The notes beneath the pieces were generated by a model that saw nothing but the letters and a program-made list of their open reading frames with translations, did not search any database and was not told where the DNA came from. 38,017 bases of DNA. Origin: Candidatus Rokubacteria bacterium RIFCSPLOWO2_02_FULL_73_56 (GTDB lineage: Bacteria > Methylomirabilota > Methylomirabilia > Rokubacteriales > CSP1-6). Where the stretch lies: positions 1-38,017 of the forward strand of contig MGCF01000185.1 of the NCBI GenBank assembly GCA_001788495.1. Direction: 5' to 3'. Made by a program: the position numbers and the translations under genes. Each line of letters starts with the position of its first letter. Position 1 is the stretch's first letter. Below are positions 1 to 11,075 of the stretch, piece after piece.

Positions 1-124
1 CGCTTCCGCCCTCGAAGAGGCAGAGCTCGACGCCCGTCGCGTGCTCCGAGAAGAGCGAGAAGTTGACCCCCGCGCCGTCCCACGTCGCGCCCAGCGGATA
101 GGGCCGGCCCGGCCGCGTCCTCAT
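1..124 (-). CDS. glgX: Glycogen debranching enzyme GlgX, N-terminal fragment (cut by window edge)
   Basis: Only the first 41 codons are inside the window. They begin [17 protein letters not shown] and continue through [11 protein letters not shown] to a VELCLFE strand. This is the opening of the CBM48 domain of GlgX/isoamylase proteins, which hydrolyse alpha-1,6 branches of limit-dextrin-like glycogen. The ATG at 124 overlaps the malQ stop as ATGA, so the gene is translationally coupled to malQ and is the next member of the same operon. The catalytic GH13 domain lies outside the window, so intactness cannot be judged. Confidence 0.9.
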   Translation of the reverse strand, partial: MRTRPGRPYPLGATWDGAGVNFSLFSEHATGVELCLFEGGS

Positions 125-1983
125 CCGTCCATCTCCTGCCCGACGGGGCGTCGTCCGAGCGCCTCCGCGACGGCCCGCGGGCGCGGATCGTCCCGCAGCG
201 CCTCCAGCGTCAGCGGCAGCGCCACCGACCAGTTCGGGCGCACGGCGCGCGTCGTGCCGGGCATGTTCGGGCGCTCCTCGAGCTCCAGCACGTCCTCCAG
301 CGTGGCCGTGATCATCACCGAGGGGGCGTCCGCAAGCAACCGGTGCGTGCGGCGCACGACCTCGCCCACCGGCGCCCCCTCGGGCGCGCCCGTCAGCACC
401 CGCAGGCGGCCGCGGATCGCGCCGAGCGCTTCCTCGTTCGGCGCGAGCCCGAGGGCCCGCTGCTCGCGCACGTCACTGCCCGTCCAGAGCCCGGCGATCG
501 TGGGCAGGTCGTGCGTGGTGACCGAGGCGAGCGCCAGCGCCGGGAACCCCGCGGGCGCGCCCTCCTCGAACCACAGCACCCGGCAGGACAGGACGCGCTC
601 GGCGGCGAGGCGCTCGCGGACCCCCGCCTCGACGGTGCCGAGGTCCTCGCCCACGACGACGGCGCGGGCGCGCCAGCTCTCGAGGGCGACGATACCGAGG
701 AGCTCGTCGGCGGGGTAGCGGACGTAGGCGCCCTGCCCCGGCCCCAGGCCGCGCGGGATCCAGAAGAGGCGGAAGAGCCCCATGACGTGGTCGAGGCGCA
801 GGCCGCCCGCGTGCCGGAGCGCGGCCCGGAGCGTCTGCACGAACGGCTCGTAGCCGGCGGCGCGGAGCCGGTGCGGCACGAACGGCGGAAGCCCCCAGTC
901 CTGGCCGCGCGGGACGTAGCGGTCCGGCGGCGCGCCGACCGTGACGTCGCGGGCCAGCAGGTCCTGCCAGGCCCAGGCGTCGGCGCCGTCGGGGTCCACG
1001 CCGACCGGCAGGTCCTGGACGATCCGCGCCTCGCGCGCGGCACGCGCGAGCTGCTCGTCGAGCAGCCACTGGACCCACCGGTGGAACCGCACCCGCTCCG
1101 CGGACTCCGCGAAGCGCCGCACCGCGGGCGCGTCCGGCCGGCGGTACTCGGCGGGCCACGCGCGCCAGGCGCGGCCGTGACGCTCGGCCAGCGCGCAGAA
1201 CGTCGCGAACTCCGTGAGCGCCCCGCCCTGCTCGGCGCAGTACCGGTCGAAGGCCGGGTGCCCCGCGAACCCGGCGAAGAGGCGGCCGAGCGCGGCGAGC
1301 TTCAGCCCGAGGACGGCGTCGCGGTCGATCCGCCGCTGCCCGTTCAGCGCGCGCCCGGCCGCCGCGAGCGGCGCGAGGTCGCGCGCGCGCCCGGCCGCGC
1401 CCGGCACCTCCTCCACGCAAAGGTAGAGGGGGTCGCGGTAGCGCCGGCTCGACGGGAAGTAGGGGCTCGGCTCGAGCGGCGTGACCGGTGTGCCCGCGCC
1501 GAGCGGGCTGACCAGCACGAGGCGCCCGCCGAGGGCGCCCGCCGACCAGCGCGCCAGCTCGCGGAGATCGCCGGCGTCGCCGATGCCCCAGCTCGCCGCC
1601 GAGCGGAGCGCGTAGAGCTGGACCGCCAGGCCCCACTCCCGCAGGCCCTGCGGGAGGAAGCACGCCGGCGGGGCGACGACGAGACGCACGGGGCCGCCGC
1701 CGTCCGGGTGCAGGGCGTGATAGCCGAGCGGCAGATCGGGCGGCAGCGCGCCGCTCACCCGGAGCGCCGTGCCGTCCTCGAGCACGAGCTCGCCCGGCGG
1801 CGCCACCGCCCCGCGCGCGCCGGCGCGGAGCACGCGCACGCCGTCGGCGCGTGGCGGGCCCCCGGCGGGCTCGGCCAGCCCCATCGCGGCGAGGAGCGCC
1901 GCGCGCGTCGCGGGCGCGGTCGCCCGCCACGCGCCGAGCGCGTCCTCGTACCCCTCGTCGATCCCCCACGCGTCGGCGGCCAC
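121..1983 (-). CDS. malQ: 4-alpha-glucanotransferase (amylomaltase), GH77
   Basis: Cytoplasmic disproportionating enzyme of 620 residues that moves alpha-1,4-glucan segments between maltooligosaccharides and releases glucose. GH77 motifs are clear: [20 protein letters not shown] at about 160-179, [15 protein letters not shown] at 325-339, nucleophile Asp398 in [16 protein letters not shown], acid/base Glu446 in VVGEDLGTV, and stabiliser Asp492 in [14 protein letters not shown]. The start is GTG (GTG GCC GCC GAC), one base after the glgB stop, and the stop overlaps the glgX start. The N-terminal ~100 residues are an accessory region before the barrel. MalQ would recycle the short glucans left by GlgX and TreY/TreZ. 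Identification is firm. Confidence 0.96.
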   Translation of the reverse strand: MAADAWGIDEGYEDALGAWRATAPATRAALLAAMGLAEPAGGPPRADGVRVLRAGARGAVAPPGELVLEDGTALRVSGALPPDLPLGYHALHPDGGGPVRLVVAPPACFLPQGLREWGLAVQLYALRSAASWGIGDAGDLRELARWSAGALGGRLVLVSPLGAGTPVTPLEPSPYFPSSRRYRDPLYLCVEEVPGAAGRARDLAPLAAAGRALNGQRRIDRDAVLGLKLAALGRLFAGFAGHPAFDRYCAEQGGALTEFATFCALAERHGRAWRAWPAEYRRPDAPAVRRFAESAERVRFHRWVQWLLDEQLARAAREARIVQDLPVGVDPDGADAWAWQDLLARDVTVGAPPDRYVPRGQDWGLPPFVPHRLRAAGYEPFVQTLRAALRHAGGLRLDHVMGLFRLFWIPRGLGPGQGAYVRYPADELLGIVALESWRARAVVVGEDLGTVEAGVRERLAAERVLSCRVLWFEEGAPAGFPALALASVTTHDLPTIAGLWTGSDVREQRALGLAPNEEALGAIRGRLRVLTGAPEGAPVGEVVRRTHRLLADAPSVMITATLEDVLELEERPNMPGTTRAVRPNWSVALPLTLEALRDDPRPRAVAEALGRRPVGQEMDG

Positions 1984-1984
1984 G

Positions 1985-4215
<2,231 letters not shown>

Positions 4216-4219
<4 letters not shown>

Positions 4220-5754
4220 GCCAGAGCCCCGCCGGCCCGCAGGCGGTCGAGCCCGCGGAGCGGGACCTCCACCCACGCGGGCCGGTGATCGATCTCGTAG
4301 CGGACCTCGTAGAGGGCCTTGTCGAGCGTGAACGGCGCCAGGGCCCGCGCGAGGGCCGGCCGCGCCGCGGGCACGAGCCGCGCCGGCGCGCCCGCGGCCT
4401 CGCCGAGGTAGGCGTCGAGGAACGCGTCCACGGCGAGCCGGCGCCAGGTGTCCCCCGCCGCGCGGGGCCCCGCGCCTTCGCCGAGCGCCGTGGCCGCCGC
4501 GTAGTCGAGCGAGCGGACCATCCCGGCGACGTCGCGCAGCGGCGAGTGCTTGGCGCGCCGCTCCGCGAGCGGCCGCGCCGGCTCGCCCTCGAAGTCGAGG
4601 ATCACGAAGCCGTCGTCGGTCCGGAGCGTCTGGCCGAGGTGGTAGTCGCCGTGGACGCGGATCTTCGCGCAGCCCTCCGCCGGCAGCGTGTCGAGGCCGT
4701 CGAGGCAGGCGGCGAGACCCGCCCGGTCGGCCAGGAGCGCCTCGGCCCGAGCCCGCGCCGGCGCGGGGAGGTCCGCCAGCCGCGCGCGGAGGGCCTCGAG
4801 CGTGAGCGCCAGGTCGCCGGCGATCCGCGCCGTCCAGCGGGCGACGTCCCCGGCGGTGATCGGCTCGGGCGCGAAGGCCGGATCGCCGGGGTCGGACGCG
4901 AGCGCCGCGTGCAGCCCGCCCGTGAGCGCGCCGAGCCGGCGCACGGCCCCGAGGAGGCCGGCGGAGAAGTCGCGCACGAGCTGGACCAGGCGCTCGCCGC
5001 CGAGCGGCTCGTGCTCGGCGCGCGTGCGGACGAAGTCGGCGAGGCGCCCCAGGTGCTCGAGCACCCACGTGAAGCCGTCGCCGCGGTTGGGCGTGAAGCG
5101 GTGCAGCACGGCCAGCGTGACCCGCTCGCCGTCGGCCGGGTCGTACTCGACGGCGCCCGCGAGCTGCGGGACGTGGGCGAACCGCGCGCGCGCCGTCAGG
5201 AAGCCGGTCATCTCGCGCTCGGGGTTGGCGCCGGGCTCGGGCTTGCGGAAGACCTTGAGGATCAGCGCCTCGCCGTACGCGACCGACGTGTTGGACTGCT
5301 CGCCCGCCAGCCGGTGCGCCGGGAGCCCCGCGGCCACGACGCTCGCCGGGAACGCGGGGGCGCGCACGAAGCGGATCGTGCCGCGCCGGGCCCGGAGCGT
5401 CCGCGCCCCGGCGAAGGCGGCGAGGAGCGCCGTGCCGACGTCGGGGTCGCCGAGGGCGTCGGTGACCCGGGCGGGCGCGCCCCCGAGGTCCACCCGGCCG
5501 AGCCCCTCGGCGTCCGGCGGCCCGTTCGCGCGCACGCGCAGCGGGACCACGTAGGTCTCGCCCGGGCCGCGGTCGAACGCGACGTCCACCAGCGTGAGCC
5601 ACGCGTCCGCCGCGCCGGCGCCGAGCGCTGCCGCGTCGCGCACGGCGACCGCGACGATCCGCCGGCCCTTGCCGCCGAACCAGCGCTGGCGCGGCAGGGC
5701 CTCGGCGAGCCCCTCGGCGACGAAGCGGTCGAGCACCGCGCCGCTAGAGCGCAT
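4216..5754 (-). CDS. mak: Maltokinase (maltose 1-phosphate forming)
   Basis: ATP-dependent kinase making maltose-1-phosphate, the donor used by GlgE. The protein has 512 residues. The N-terminal cap contains [14 protein letters not shown], typical of Pep2/maltokinase. The later aminoglycoside-phosphotransferase-like core has an ATP-binding lobe ([15 protein letters not shown]), a catalytic loop ([14 protein letters not shown]) and a metal-binding [10 protein letters not shown] segment. The ATG at 5754 is the first start after the inverted repeat and puts the family N-terminus right behind it. No good Shine-Dalgarno is visible. It ends in a GTGA overlap with glgB. In many actinobacteria mak is fused to treS; here the two are separate, 204 bases apart with a large palindrome between them. 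Confidence 0.92.
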
Positions 5755-5779
5755 TATGCACGGACGACGCCCGCGCGAC

Positions 5780-5925
5780 CGGGCGGGTGACGCAGGGGCG
5801 AGCCCCCACGGGGCCGCGCGGAGTGGGCCCCCCTCGGCCCGTCCGCCGCGCGCAGCGCGGCGTTCGGGCGAGTGGGTGACGGAGCCGGCCCCGTGGGGGC
5901 TCGCCCCTGCGTCAGGCCCCGCCCG
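5780..5925. repeat. Long inverted repeat (29-bp perfect stem) between treS and mak
   Basis: Bases 5788-5816 are the exact reverse complement of 5886-5914. After a 3-base bulge (5915-5917) the stem continues for 8 more pairs (5780-5787 with 5918-5925). The 69-base interior holds a second perfect hairpin: 5844-5851 pairs with 5855-5862 across a 3-base loop. Lying 34 bases past the treS stop and 26 bases before the mak start, it fills most of the only sizeable gap in the glgE-to-glgX operon. It could act as an attenuator or mRNA stabiliser, or be a REP/MITE-like mobile palindrome. No T-run follows, so it is not a classic intrinsic terminator. No gene is seen in this gap. Confidence 0.85.
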
Positions 5926-5958
5926 CCACACGCGACGACCGTTCGTGAACAGTGCGCG

Positions 5959-7650
5959 CTAGATCGCGGTGTCCTCGATGCCATAGCGCTCGTCCCCCGT
6001 GTCGGGCCGCTCGAGGCGGAACCAGTAGAAGCCGTGCGGCCCGAGGGAAAGGAAGTAGGGTGCCGTGCCGATCTCCGGGAAGCGCGTCCGGCCGAGCATT
6101 TCGACCGGGGTCGCGCCCGCGAGGCCCCGGAGGTCCAGCTCGACGGGCTGCGGCGAGCCGGCGAGGTTCGCCACGACGAGCAGGGTCTCGCGCGCGTGGC
6201 GGCGGACGTACGCGAGCACGCGCGGGTTGCGCGGGCGCAGGAACTCGATGCTGCCGCGCCCGAAGGCCAGCGACGTCCGCCGCGCTGCGATGAGGCGCTT
6301 CATCGTGTTCAGCAGCGACGACGGCGTGCGCACCTGGGCCGCGACGTTGACGGCCTGGTAGCCGTAGACGGGATCCGTGATCACGGGCAGGTAGAGCGTG
6401 CCCTCGTCGGCCGCCGAGAAGCCCGCGTTGCGGTCGCGCGACCACTGCATGGGCGTCCGCACGCCGTCGCGGTCGCCGAGGTAGACGTTGTCGCCCATCC
6501 CGATCTCGTCGCCGTAGTAGACGATCGGGCTGCCGGGGAGCGTGAGCAGCAGGCTGGTCAGCAGCTCGATGCGCTGCCGGTCGTTGTCGAGCAGCGGCGC
6601 GAGGCGGCGCCGGATGCCCAGGTTGAGCTTCATGTCCGGGTCCTGGGCGTACGCGTAGTACATGAACGCCCGCTCCTCGTTCGTCACCATCTCGAGGGTC
6701 AGCTCGTCGTGGTTCCGGAGGAACAGGCCCCACTGGCAGGCGGGCGGGATGGCCGGCGTGTGCGTGAAGATGTCCACGATCGGCAGCCGCTCCTCGAGGC
6801 GCACCGCCATGTAGATGCGCGGCATGAGCGGGAAGTGGAAGGACATGTGGAACTCGTCGCCGTCGCCGAAGTAGGGGCGCACGTCCTCGGGCCACTGGTT
6901 CGCCTCCGCGAGCAGCACGCGATCGCCGCCGTACTCGTCGTCGATGACGCGCCGGAACTCCTTGAGCACCGCGTGGGTCTCGGGCAGGTTCTCGCAGTTC
7001 GTCCCCTCGCGCTCGACCAGGTAGGGCACCGCGTCGCAGCGGAACCCGTCGAGGCCCCGGTCGAGCCAGAAGCGCATGACGTCGAGCATCGCCGCGCGCA
7101 CGGCGGGGTTGTCGTAGTTGAGGTCGGGCTGGTGGCTGAAGAACCGGTGCCAGTAGTACGCCTTGCGGACCGGGTCGAGCGTCCAGTTGGATTTCTCCGT
7201 GTCGACGAAGATGATCCGCGCGTCGCGGTAGCGCGCGTCGGTGTCGCTCCACACGTAGTAGTCCGCGTACGGCGACTCGGGGTCGGAGCGCGAGGCCTGG
7301 AACCACGGGTGGGCGTTCGAGGTGTGGTTCATGACGAGGTCGGCGATGACGCGGAGGCCGCGCGCGTGCGCCTCGTCGAGGAACTTCTGGAAGTCCTCGA
7401 CCGTCCCGTACGCGGGGTGGATCCCGTAGAAGTCGGCGATGTCGTAGCCGTCGTCGCGCAGCGGCGACGGGTACATCGGCAGGATCCACAGGCAGTCCAC
7501 GCCGAGGTCCTTGAGGTAGTCCAGGCGCGCGGTCAGCCCGACGAAGTCGCCGACGCCGTCGCCGTTGCCGTCCGCGAAGGCCTTGACGTGCACCTCGTAG
7601 AAGACCGCGTCCTTGTACCAGTCCCTGCCCTCGGCCGGTCGCAGGCGCAT
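5959..7650 (-). CDS. treS: Trehalose synthase / maltose alpha-D-glucosyltransferase
   Basis: GH13 enzyme that reversibly isomerises maltose and trehalose in the cytoplasm. The 563 residues begin [19 protein letters not shown], diagnostic for TreS. Catalytic residues are Asp206 ([13 protein letters not shown]), Glu249 ([13 protein letters not shown]) and Asp315 ([11 protein letters not shown]). A C-terminal beta domain ends near residue 563. The ATG at 7650 follows the glgE stop by 10 bases. With the downstream maltokinase and upstream GlgE it forms the trehalose-to-glucan (GlgE) route. The maltokinase is not fused to it. Confidence 0.95.
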   Translation of the reverse strand: MRLRPAEGRDWYKDAVFYEVHVKAFADGNGDGVGDFVGLTARLDYLKDLGVDCLWILPMYPSPLRDDGYDIADFYGIHPAYGTVEDFQKFLDEAHARGLRVIADLVMNHTSNAHPWFQASRSDPESPYADYYVWSDTDARYRDARIIFVDTEKSNWTLDPVRKAYYWHRFFSHQPDLNYDNPAVRAAMLDVMRFWLDRGLDGFRCDAVPYLVEREGTNCENLPETHAVLKEFRRVIDDEYGGDRVLLAEANQWPEDVRPYFGDGDEFHMSFHFPLMPRIYMAVRLEERLPIVDIFTHTPAIPPACQWGLFLRNHDELTLEMVTNEERAFMYYAYAQDPDMKLNLGIRRRLAPLLDNDRQRIELLTSLLLTLPGSPIVYYGDEIGMGDNVYLGDRDGVRTPMQWSRDRNAGFSAADEGTLYLPVITDPVYGYQAVNVAAQVRTPSSLLNTMKRLIAARRTSLAFGRGSIEFLRPRNPRVLAYVRRHARETLLVVANLAGSPQPVELDLRGLAGATPVEMLGRTRFPEIGTAPYFLSLGPHGFYWFRLERPDTGDERYGIEDTAI

Positions 7651-7660
7651 CGGCCGGGCC

Positions 7661-9613
7661 TCAGCGCTCCAGGAGGAAGACGTGCGCGGGCGCCCCCTGC
7701 GGGTCGAGCCGGACCCAGCCGCGCCGCCCGCGCCACTCGTAGGCCGCGTCGCCGAGCAGGTCGCGCATCCGGTACGGCGCGTCCTCGGCGAGGCCGAGCG
7801 CCTCGAGCGGCACCTCGACGGTCGCCGCCTGCGGGGCGACGGGATCCAGGCTCACCGCGACGAAGATCACGTCGTCGCCCGCCTCGGTCATCTTGCCGTA
7901 CCAGAGGACGCTCGGGTTGTCGCACGGGTAGAAGCGCAGGTTCGTCGAGCGCTGGAGCGCCGGGTGCTCCCGCCGGATGCGGTTGAGCGTCGTGACGAGG
8001 TCCGTGATGCTGCCCGGCGCGTCCCAGTCGCGCACCTTCAGCTCGTACTTCTCGGAGTTCAGGTACTCCTCGGAGCCCTCCGCCACCGGCTGGTTCTCGC
8101 AGAGCTCGTAGCCCGAGTAGATCCCGTAGAGCGAGGAGAGCGTCGCCGCCAGGAGCAGCCGCATGCGGAAGGCCGGCCGGCCGCCCGTCTGGAGCGTCGC
8201 GTGGAGGATGTCCGGCGTGTTGGGCCAGAGGTGGCCCCGGAAGTAGTCGGCGACCGGCGGCTGCGTGATCTCGGTGAAGTAGTCGATCAGCTCCTGCTTC
8301 GCGTTGCGCCACGTGAAGTAGGTGTACGACTGGGTGAAGCCGGCCTTGGCGAGCACCTGCATCATCTTCGGGCGCGTGAAGGCCTCCGCGAGGAAGATGA
8401 CGTCCGGGCACTCGTCCTTGATCTCGCGGATCAGCCACTCCCAGAACCGCACGGGCTTCGTGTGCGGGTTGTCGACGCGGAAGGTCCGCACCCCGTGGCC
8501 GATCCAGAACTCGAGCACCCGCTTGAGCTCGTCCCACAGCGCCTGCGGCTCGGGTCCGTAGAAGTTCACCGGGTAGATGTCCTGGTACTTCTTCGGCGGG
8601 TTCTCCGCGTGCTTGATCGTGCCGTCCGGGCGATGGAAGAACCACTCCGGGTGCTCGCGCGCCCACGGGTGGTCGGGCGAGCACTGGATCGCGAAGTCGA
8701 GCGCGACCTCGAGCCCGAGCGCGTGCGCGCGCGCGACGAAGCGCTCGAAGTCGTCGAGCGTGCCGAGCTCGGGATGCACCGCCGTGTGGCCGCCCGCCTC
8801 GCCGCCGATCGCCCAGGGGCTGCCCGGGTCCCCGGGCGCCGCGGTGAGCGAGTTGTTCCGCCCCTTGCGGTGCGTGCGGCCGACCGGGTGGATCGGCGGC
8901 AGGTACACGACGTCGAAGCCCATGCGCGCGATGCGCGGGAGCTGCGCCTCGGCGTCCTTGAACGTCCCGTGGCGTCCGGGCACCCCGGAGCGCGGGAACA
9001 TCTCGTACCACGCGGCGAAGCGCGCGCGCTCGACGTCGGCGACCACCTCGTACTCGCGCGCGCTCCGCGTCGCCGTCGAGCGGTCCAGGTGCGCGTCCAT
9101 GAGCAGGGCGAGCCGCCCGTCACGCGCGGTCGCGACGGCCGCTGCCGGCTCGGCCGCGCGGGCCAGCCGCTCGGCGGCGTCCCGGAGCTCCCGCGCCGCG
9201 GGGCCCCGGGCCCGCCCGGCGGCCGCGCGCACGAGCGCCGCCCCCTCGAGGAGGTCGCTCGCGACCTCCTGGCCGGCGTCGAGCCGCTTGACCAGGTCGG
9301 CGAGCCAGGAGCGGAACGGATCGGCCAGCGCCTCGAGGGCGAAGGCCCACCGGCCGACGGCGTCGAGCGTGAAGGCGCCGACCCAGCGGTCGTTGTCCAC
9401 GTGGCGCATCGGCGTCTCGCGCCAGGCGGTCTCGCCCGCGCGGCGGTACTCGAGGAAGGCGAGGAGCACGTCGTGGCCCTCCTTGAAGATGTCCGCGGAC
9501 ACCTCGACCACGGCGCCGATCTCGCGCTTCACGGCGTAGCGCCCGGCGTCCACCGTCGGGGCGACCGCCTCGATGATCACCGTCCGCTTCAGATCATGCC
9601 TGGAAGCCGGCAT
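7661..9613 (-). CDS. glgE: Alpha-1,4-glucan:maltose-1-phosphate maltosyltransferase GlgE
   Basis: GH13_3 enzyme that extends alpha-1,4-glucan with maltosyl units from maltose-1-phosphate. The 650 residues carry the N-terminal beta-sandwich with [20 protein letters not shown] (22-41), a helical insert rich in Ala and Arg (about 105-185), then AWYEMFPRS (201-209). Catalytic residues are nucleophile Asp381 ([13 protein letters not shown]) and acid Glu410 ([14 protein letters not shown]). ATG 9613 is chosen because the family-typical TVIIEAVAP follows within about ten residues. Its upstream 55 bases adjoin the inserted fic gene, so the native ribosome site may have been altered; only a weak GGGCGG is seen. 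A 17-codon ORF ([17 protein letters not shown]) overlaps this start in another frame. Confidence 0.95.
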   Translation of the reverse strand: MPASRHDLKRTVIIEAVAPTVDAGRYAVKREIGAVVEVSADIFKEGHDVLLAFLEYRRAGETAWRETPMRHVDNDRWVGAFTLDAVGRWAFALEALADPFRSWLADLVKRLDAGQEVASDLLEGAALVRAAAGRARGPAARELRDAAERLARAAEPAAAVATARDGRLALLMDAHLDRSTATRSAREYEVVADVERARFAAWYEMFPRSGVPGRHGTFKDAEAQLPRIARMGFDVVYLPPIHPVGRTHRKGRNNSLTAAPGDPGSPWAIGGEAGGHTAVHPELGTLDDFERFVARAHALGLEVALDFAIQCSPDHPWAREHPEWFFHRPDGTIKHAENPPKKYQDIYPVNFYGPEPQALWDELKRVLEFWIGHGVRTFRVDNPHTKPVRFWEWLIREIKDECPDVIFLAEAFTRPKMMQVLAKAGFTQSYTYFTWRNAKQELIDYFTEITQPPVADYFRGHLWPNTPDILHATLQTGGRPAFRMRLLLAATLSSLYGIYSGYELCENQPVAEGSEEYLNSEKYELKVRDWDAPGSITDLVTTLNRIRREHPALQRSTNLRFYPCDNPSVLWYGKMTEAGDDVIFVAVSLDPVAPQAATVEVPLEALGLAEDAPYRMRDLLGDAAYEWRGRRGWVRLDPQGAPAHVFLLER

Positions 9614-9668
9614 CCGCCCGTACGATTCCCTGAAGAGCCAAGAACATCGTGGTCTCCCCTGGTCTCTC

Positions 9669-10856
9669 TCACTGTTGAAGAAAGGACAGCGTCTTGGATT
9701 TCGGCAGCTTCCTGACCCGCTCGAAGAACTCCGTCTCGGTTATTTCCGTCGGCCACTCCAGGCGCACCCCGATCAAGAAACGATTGTCAGCGATCTTGTG
9801 GACCCAAGCAGCTCTCAGGGCCGTCAGGTTGTTTACGTCTCGAACGAGGGCCTTGATCGGATTCTTGACGTTATACAGTCCCCGTGTCCGCTCGATGAGG
9901 TCCGTCCACTCGACTTTCTCTTCGGCGAGAAGAATCTTGAGAATCTCGATCTGCCGTTCGGCGAGCACGCGTCTCCGCGGAGTCTTGAGGCGCGTGAACA
10001 GATCGAACATCAGGTTACGGAACAGCTCCTTCTGGATCTCGTGCTGAATCTCCGCAAGGAGTCGCTGGCTCTGAATCGCAACGCCTCTGAGCGCAAAGGC
10101 AAGAAATGACGTGAGATCATGATCGCCCTGGCGGGCCTCGGCAAGCGCGGCGAGATACCGCGGCTTCTCATCGTAATAGTAGTTCGACATGGCGATAAAC
10201 GATGTGTCGCGGAGCCCGGCGCGCTGGAGCATCAGCGCTTCGAGCGCACGCGCTGTCCGGCCATTTCCGTCAAGGAAAGGGTGCATCGCAGCGAGGTGGT
10301 AGTGCGCCGCAAGCGCCTGAAGGATTGGATCGTGCTCTCGATATTCGTGTTGAAGCGCCGAAGTGAAAGCGTCAAATGCGCGCTCACAGTCGTCTCCGCC
10401 ATCGACGCCGCGGTGTCTCGGCGCACCGAAATTCACGTTCTGGTCATGGGTCCGCAGCTCCCCAGGAGGACAATGGTCGTCGTCTGCGCCGGTGATCATC
10501 TGGCGGTGGATCGTCAGGATCAGATCGCGGTTGATCGGTCTGTCCGCCGGGATTTTCGCAATCCACCGGTAAGCCTGAACGGCGGCGTGAGCCTGCCGCT
10601 GTGATCGAGTCAAAAGCTGCTCGGGTGTTTCCCTCATCGCGGCGTCGAGCTCGCGCTCCGTGAACTCAGCACCCTCGATGCGGGAGGTCCCGGCGACCTC
10701 CCGCTTCAGCTCAATCTGTTGCAGCGTCTCGACCCACCGCCGCTGGTAGGGAACCGTCTTCAGGGACAGGACTGACGCCTTGGCCTCGGCCAGCGCATTG
10801 GTGAGAGCGGGGCCGTTGTAGTGGATCCAGTTCTTGGGCCAGCCCCAGTGGATCAT
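9669..10856 (-). CDS. Fic family protein, predicted class II AMP transferase with C-terminal winged helix
   Basis: The 395-residue protein has a Fic_N-type region (1-90), a Fic core and a C-terminal winged-helix-like part (about 300-360, RQIEILKILLAEE). The active motif is complete: H192-P-F-L-D196-G-N-G-R200-T-A-R203. An inhibitory-helix motif T57-S-R-I-E61-G62 lies before the core, as in class II Fic proteins that restrain themselves. Such proteins usually transfer AMP from ATP to a hydroxyl side chain; the target is unknown. The gene is visibly lower in GC than its neighbours and splits the treZ/treY/treT/GT block from glgE, suggesting horizontal acquisition. AAGGA lies just before the ATG. 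Confidence 0.93.
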   Translation of the reverse strand: MIHWGWPKNWIHYNGPALTNALAEAKASVLSLKTVPYQRRWVETLQQIELKREVAGTSRIEGAEFTERELDAAMRETPEQLLTRSQRQAHAAVQAYRWIAKIPADRPINRDLILTIHRQMITGADDDHCPPGELRTHDQNVNFGAPRHRGVDGGDDCERAFDAFTSALQHEYREHDPILQALAAHYHLAAMHPFLDGNGRTARALEALMLQRAGLRDTSFIAMSNYYYDEKPRYLAALAEARQGDHDLTSFLAFALRGVAIQSQRLLAEIQHEIQKELFRNLMFDLFTRLKTPRRRVLAERQIEILKILLAEEKVEWTDLIERTRGLYNVKNPIKALVRDVNNLTALRAAWVHKIADNRFLIGVRLEWPTEITETEFFERVRKLPKSKTLSFLQQ

Positions 10857-10862
10857 GTCCTT

Positions 10863-10890
10863 ATTAAATTCCAGTTCATTTCCGTGTCAA
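10863..10890 (-). promoter_or_regulatory. Sigma70-like promoter of fic, placed for a leaderless transcript
   Basis: On the minus strand a perfect TTGACA (-35, 10890-10885) is followed after 16 bases by TTTAAT (-10, 10868-10863, 5 of 6 matches). A start about 7 bases downstream falls at 10856, the A of the fic ATG, so the mRNA would have no or almost no 5' leader. This is read from the sequence; use in the cell is inferred. Confidence 0.55.
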
Positions 10891-10925
10891 GCCATAAACA
10901 ATTGTATTAAGTGTTTAGTTTTCAT
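10887..10925 (-). CDS. Possible 12-residue leader peptide upstream of fic
   Basis: A consensus AGGAGG (10939-10934) stands 8 bases before an ATG that opens MKTKHLIQLFMA followed by TGA. It is the best ribosome site in this part of the window. The stop codon lies within the TTGACA box of the fic promoter, and fic begins 30 bases further on. It could be a leader peptide, a remnant of the gene that preceded fic in its source genome, or a chance ORF. It resembles no family I know. Confidence 0.35.
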   Translation of the reverse strand: MKTKHLIQLFMA

Positions 10926-11075
10926 GGGTTTTACCTCCTAGAGCAATATCTGGATGCGATTTAGTTTCCAGGTAATATCCCGCTCATTGCCTGTTGACGG
11001 AGGGGAGGCCCCCGCAGCCCTCGGGGCGCGTCGGCCCAGCCGTGGCGCCCCTCGCTGCTCCGACAGGCGCCTGGG

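Larger units (their letters stand above)
10857..11075. other. Fic upstream region, AT-rich, at the edge of a probable insertion
   Basis: The 219-base gap between the glycosyltransferase stop and fic has two parts. Bases 10857-10980 are strikingly AT-rich against roughly 70% or higher GC around them, and carry a promoter-like pair and a 12-codon ORF (listed separately). Bases 10981-11075 return to host-like GC and hold nothing I recognise. The composition change marks the likely right edge of the foreign segment. A 7-base CTGTTGA occurs near both edges (9671 and 10991), too short to claim as a target-site duplication. Confidence 0.6.

Noticed and set aside
5755-5931. In-frame N-terminal extension of maltokinase through the inverted repeat
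   Set aside because: The added residues are biased and unlike any maltokinase; the ATG at 5754 fits the family start.
9613-9645. Seventeen-codon ORF ([17 protein letters not shown]) overlapping the glgE start
   Set aside because: An AGGGGAG precedes it, but it is short, unconserved as far as I can tell, and could be junction debris from the fic insertion.
9671-10998. CTGTTGA at both sides of the fic segment as a target-site duplication
   Set aside because: Only 7 bases, and one copy lies inside the fic coding end; too likely by chance.
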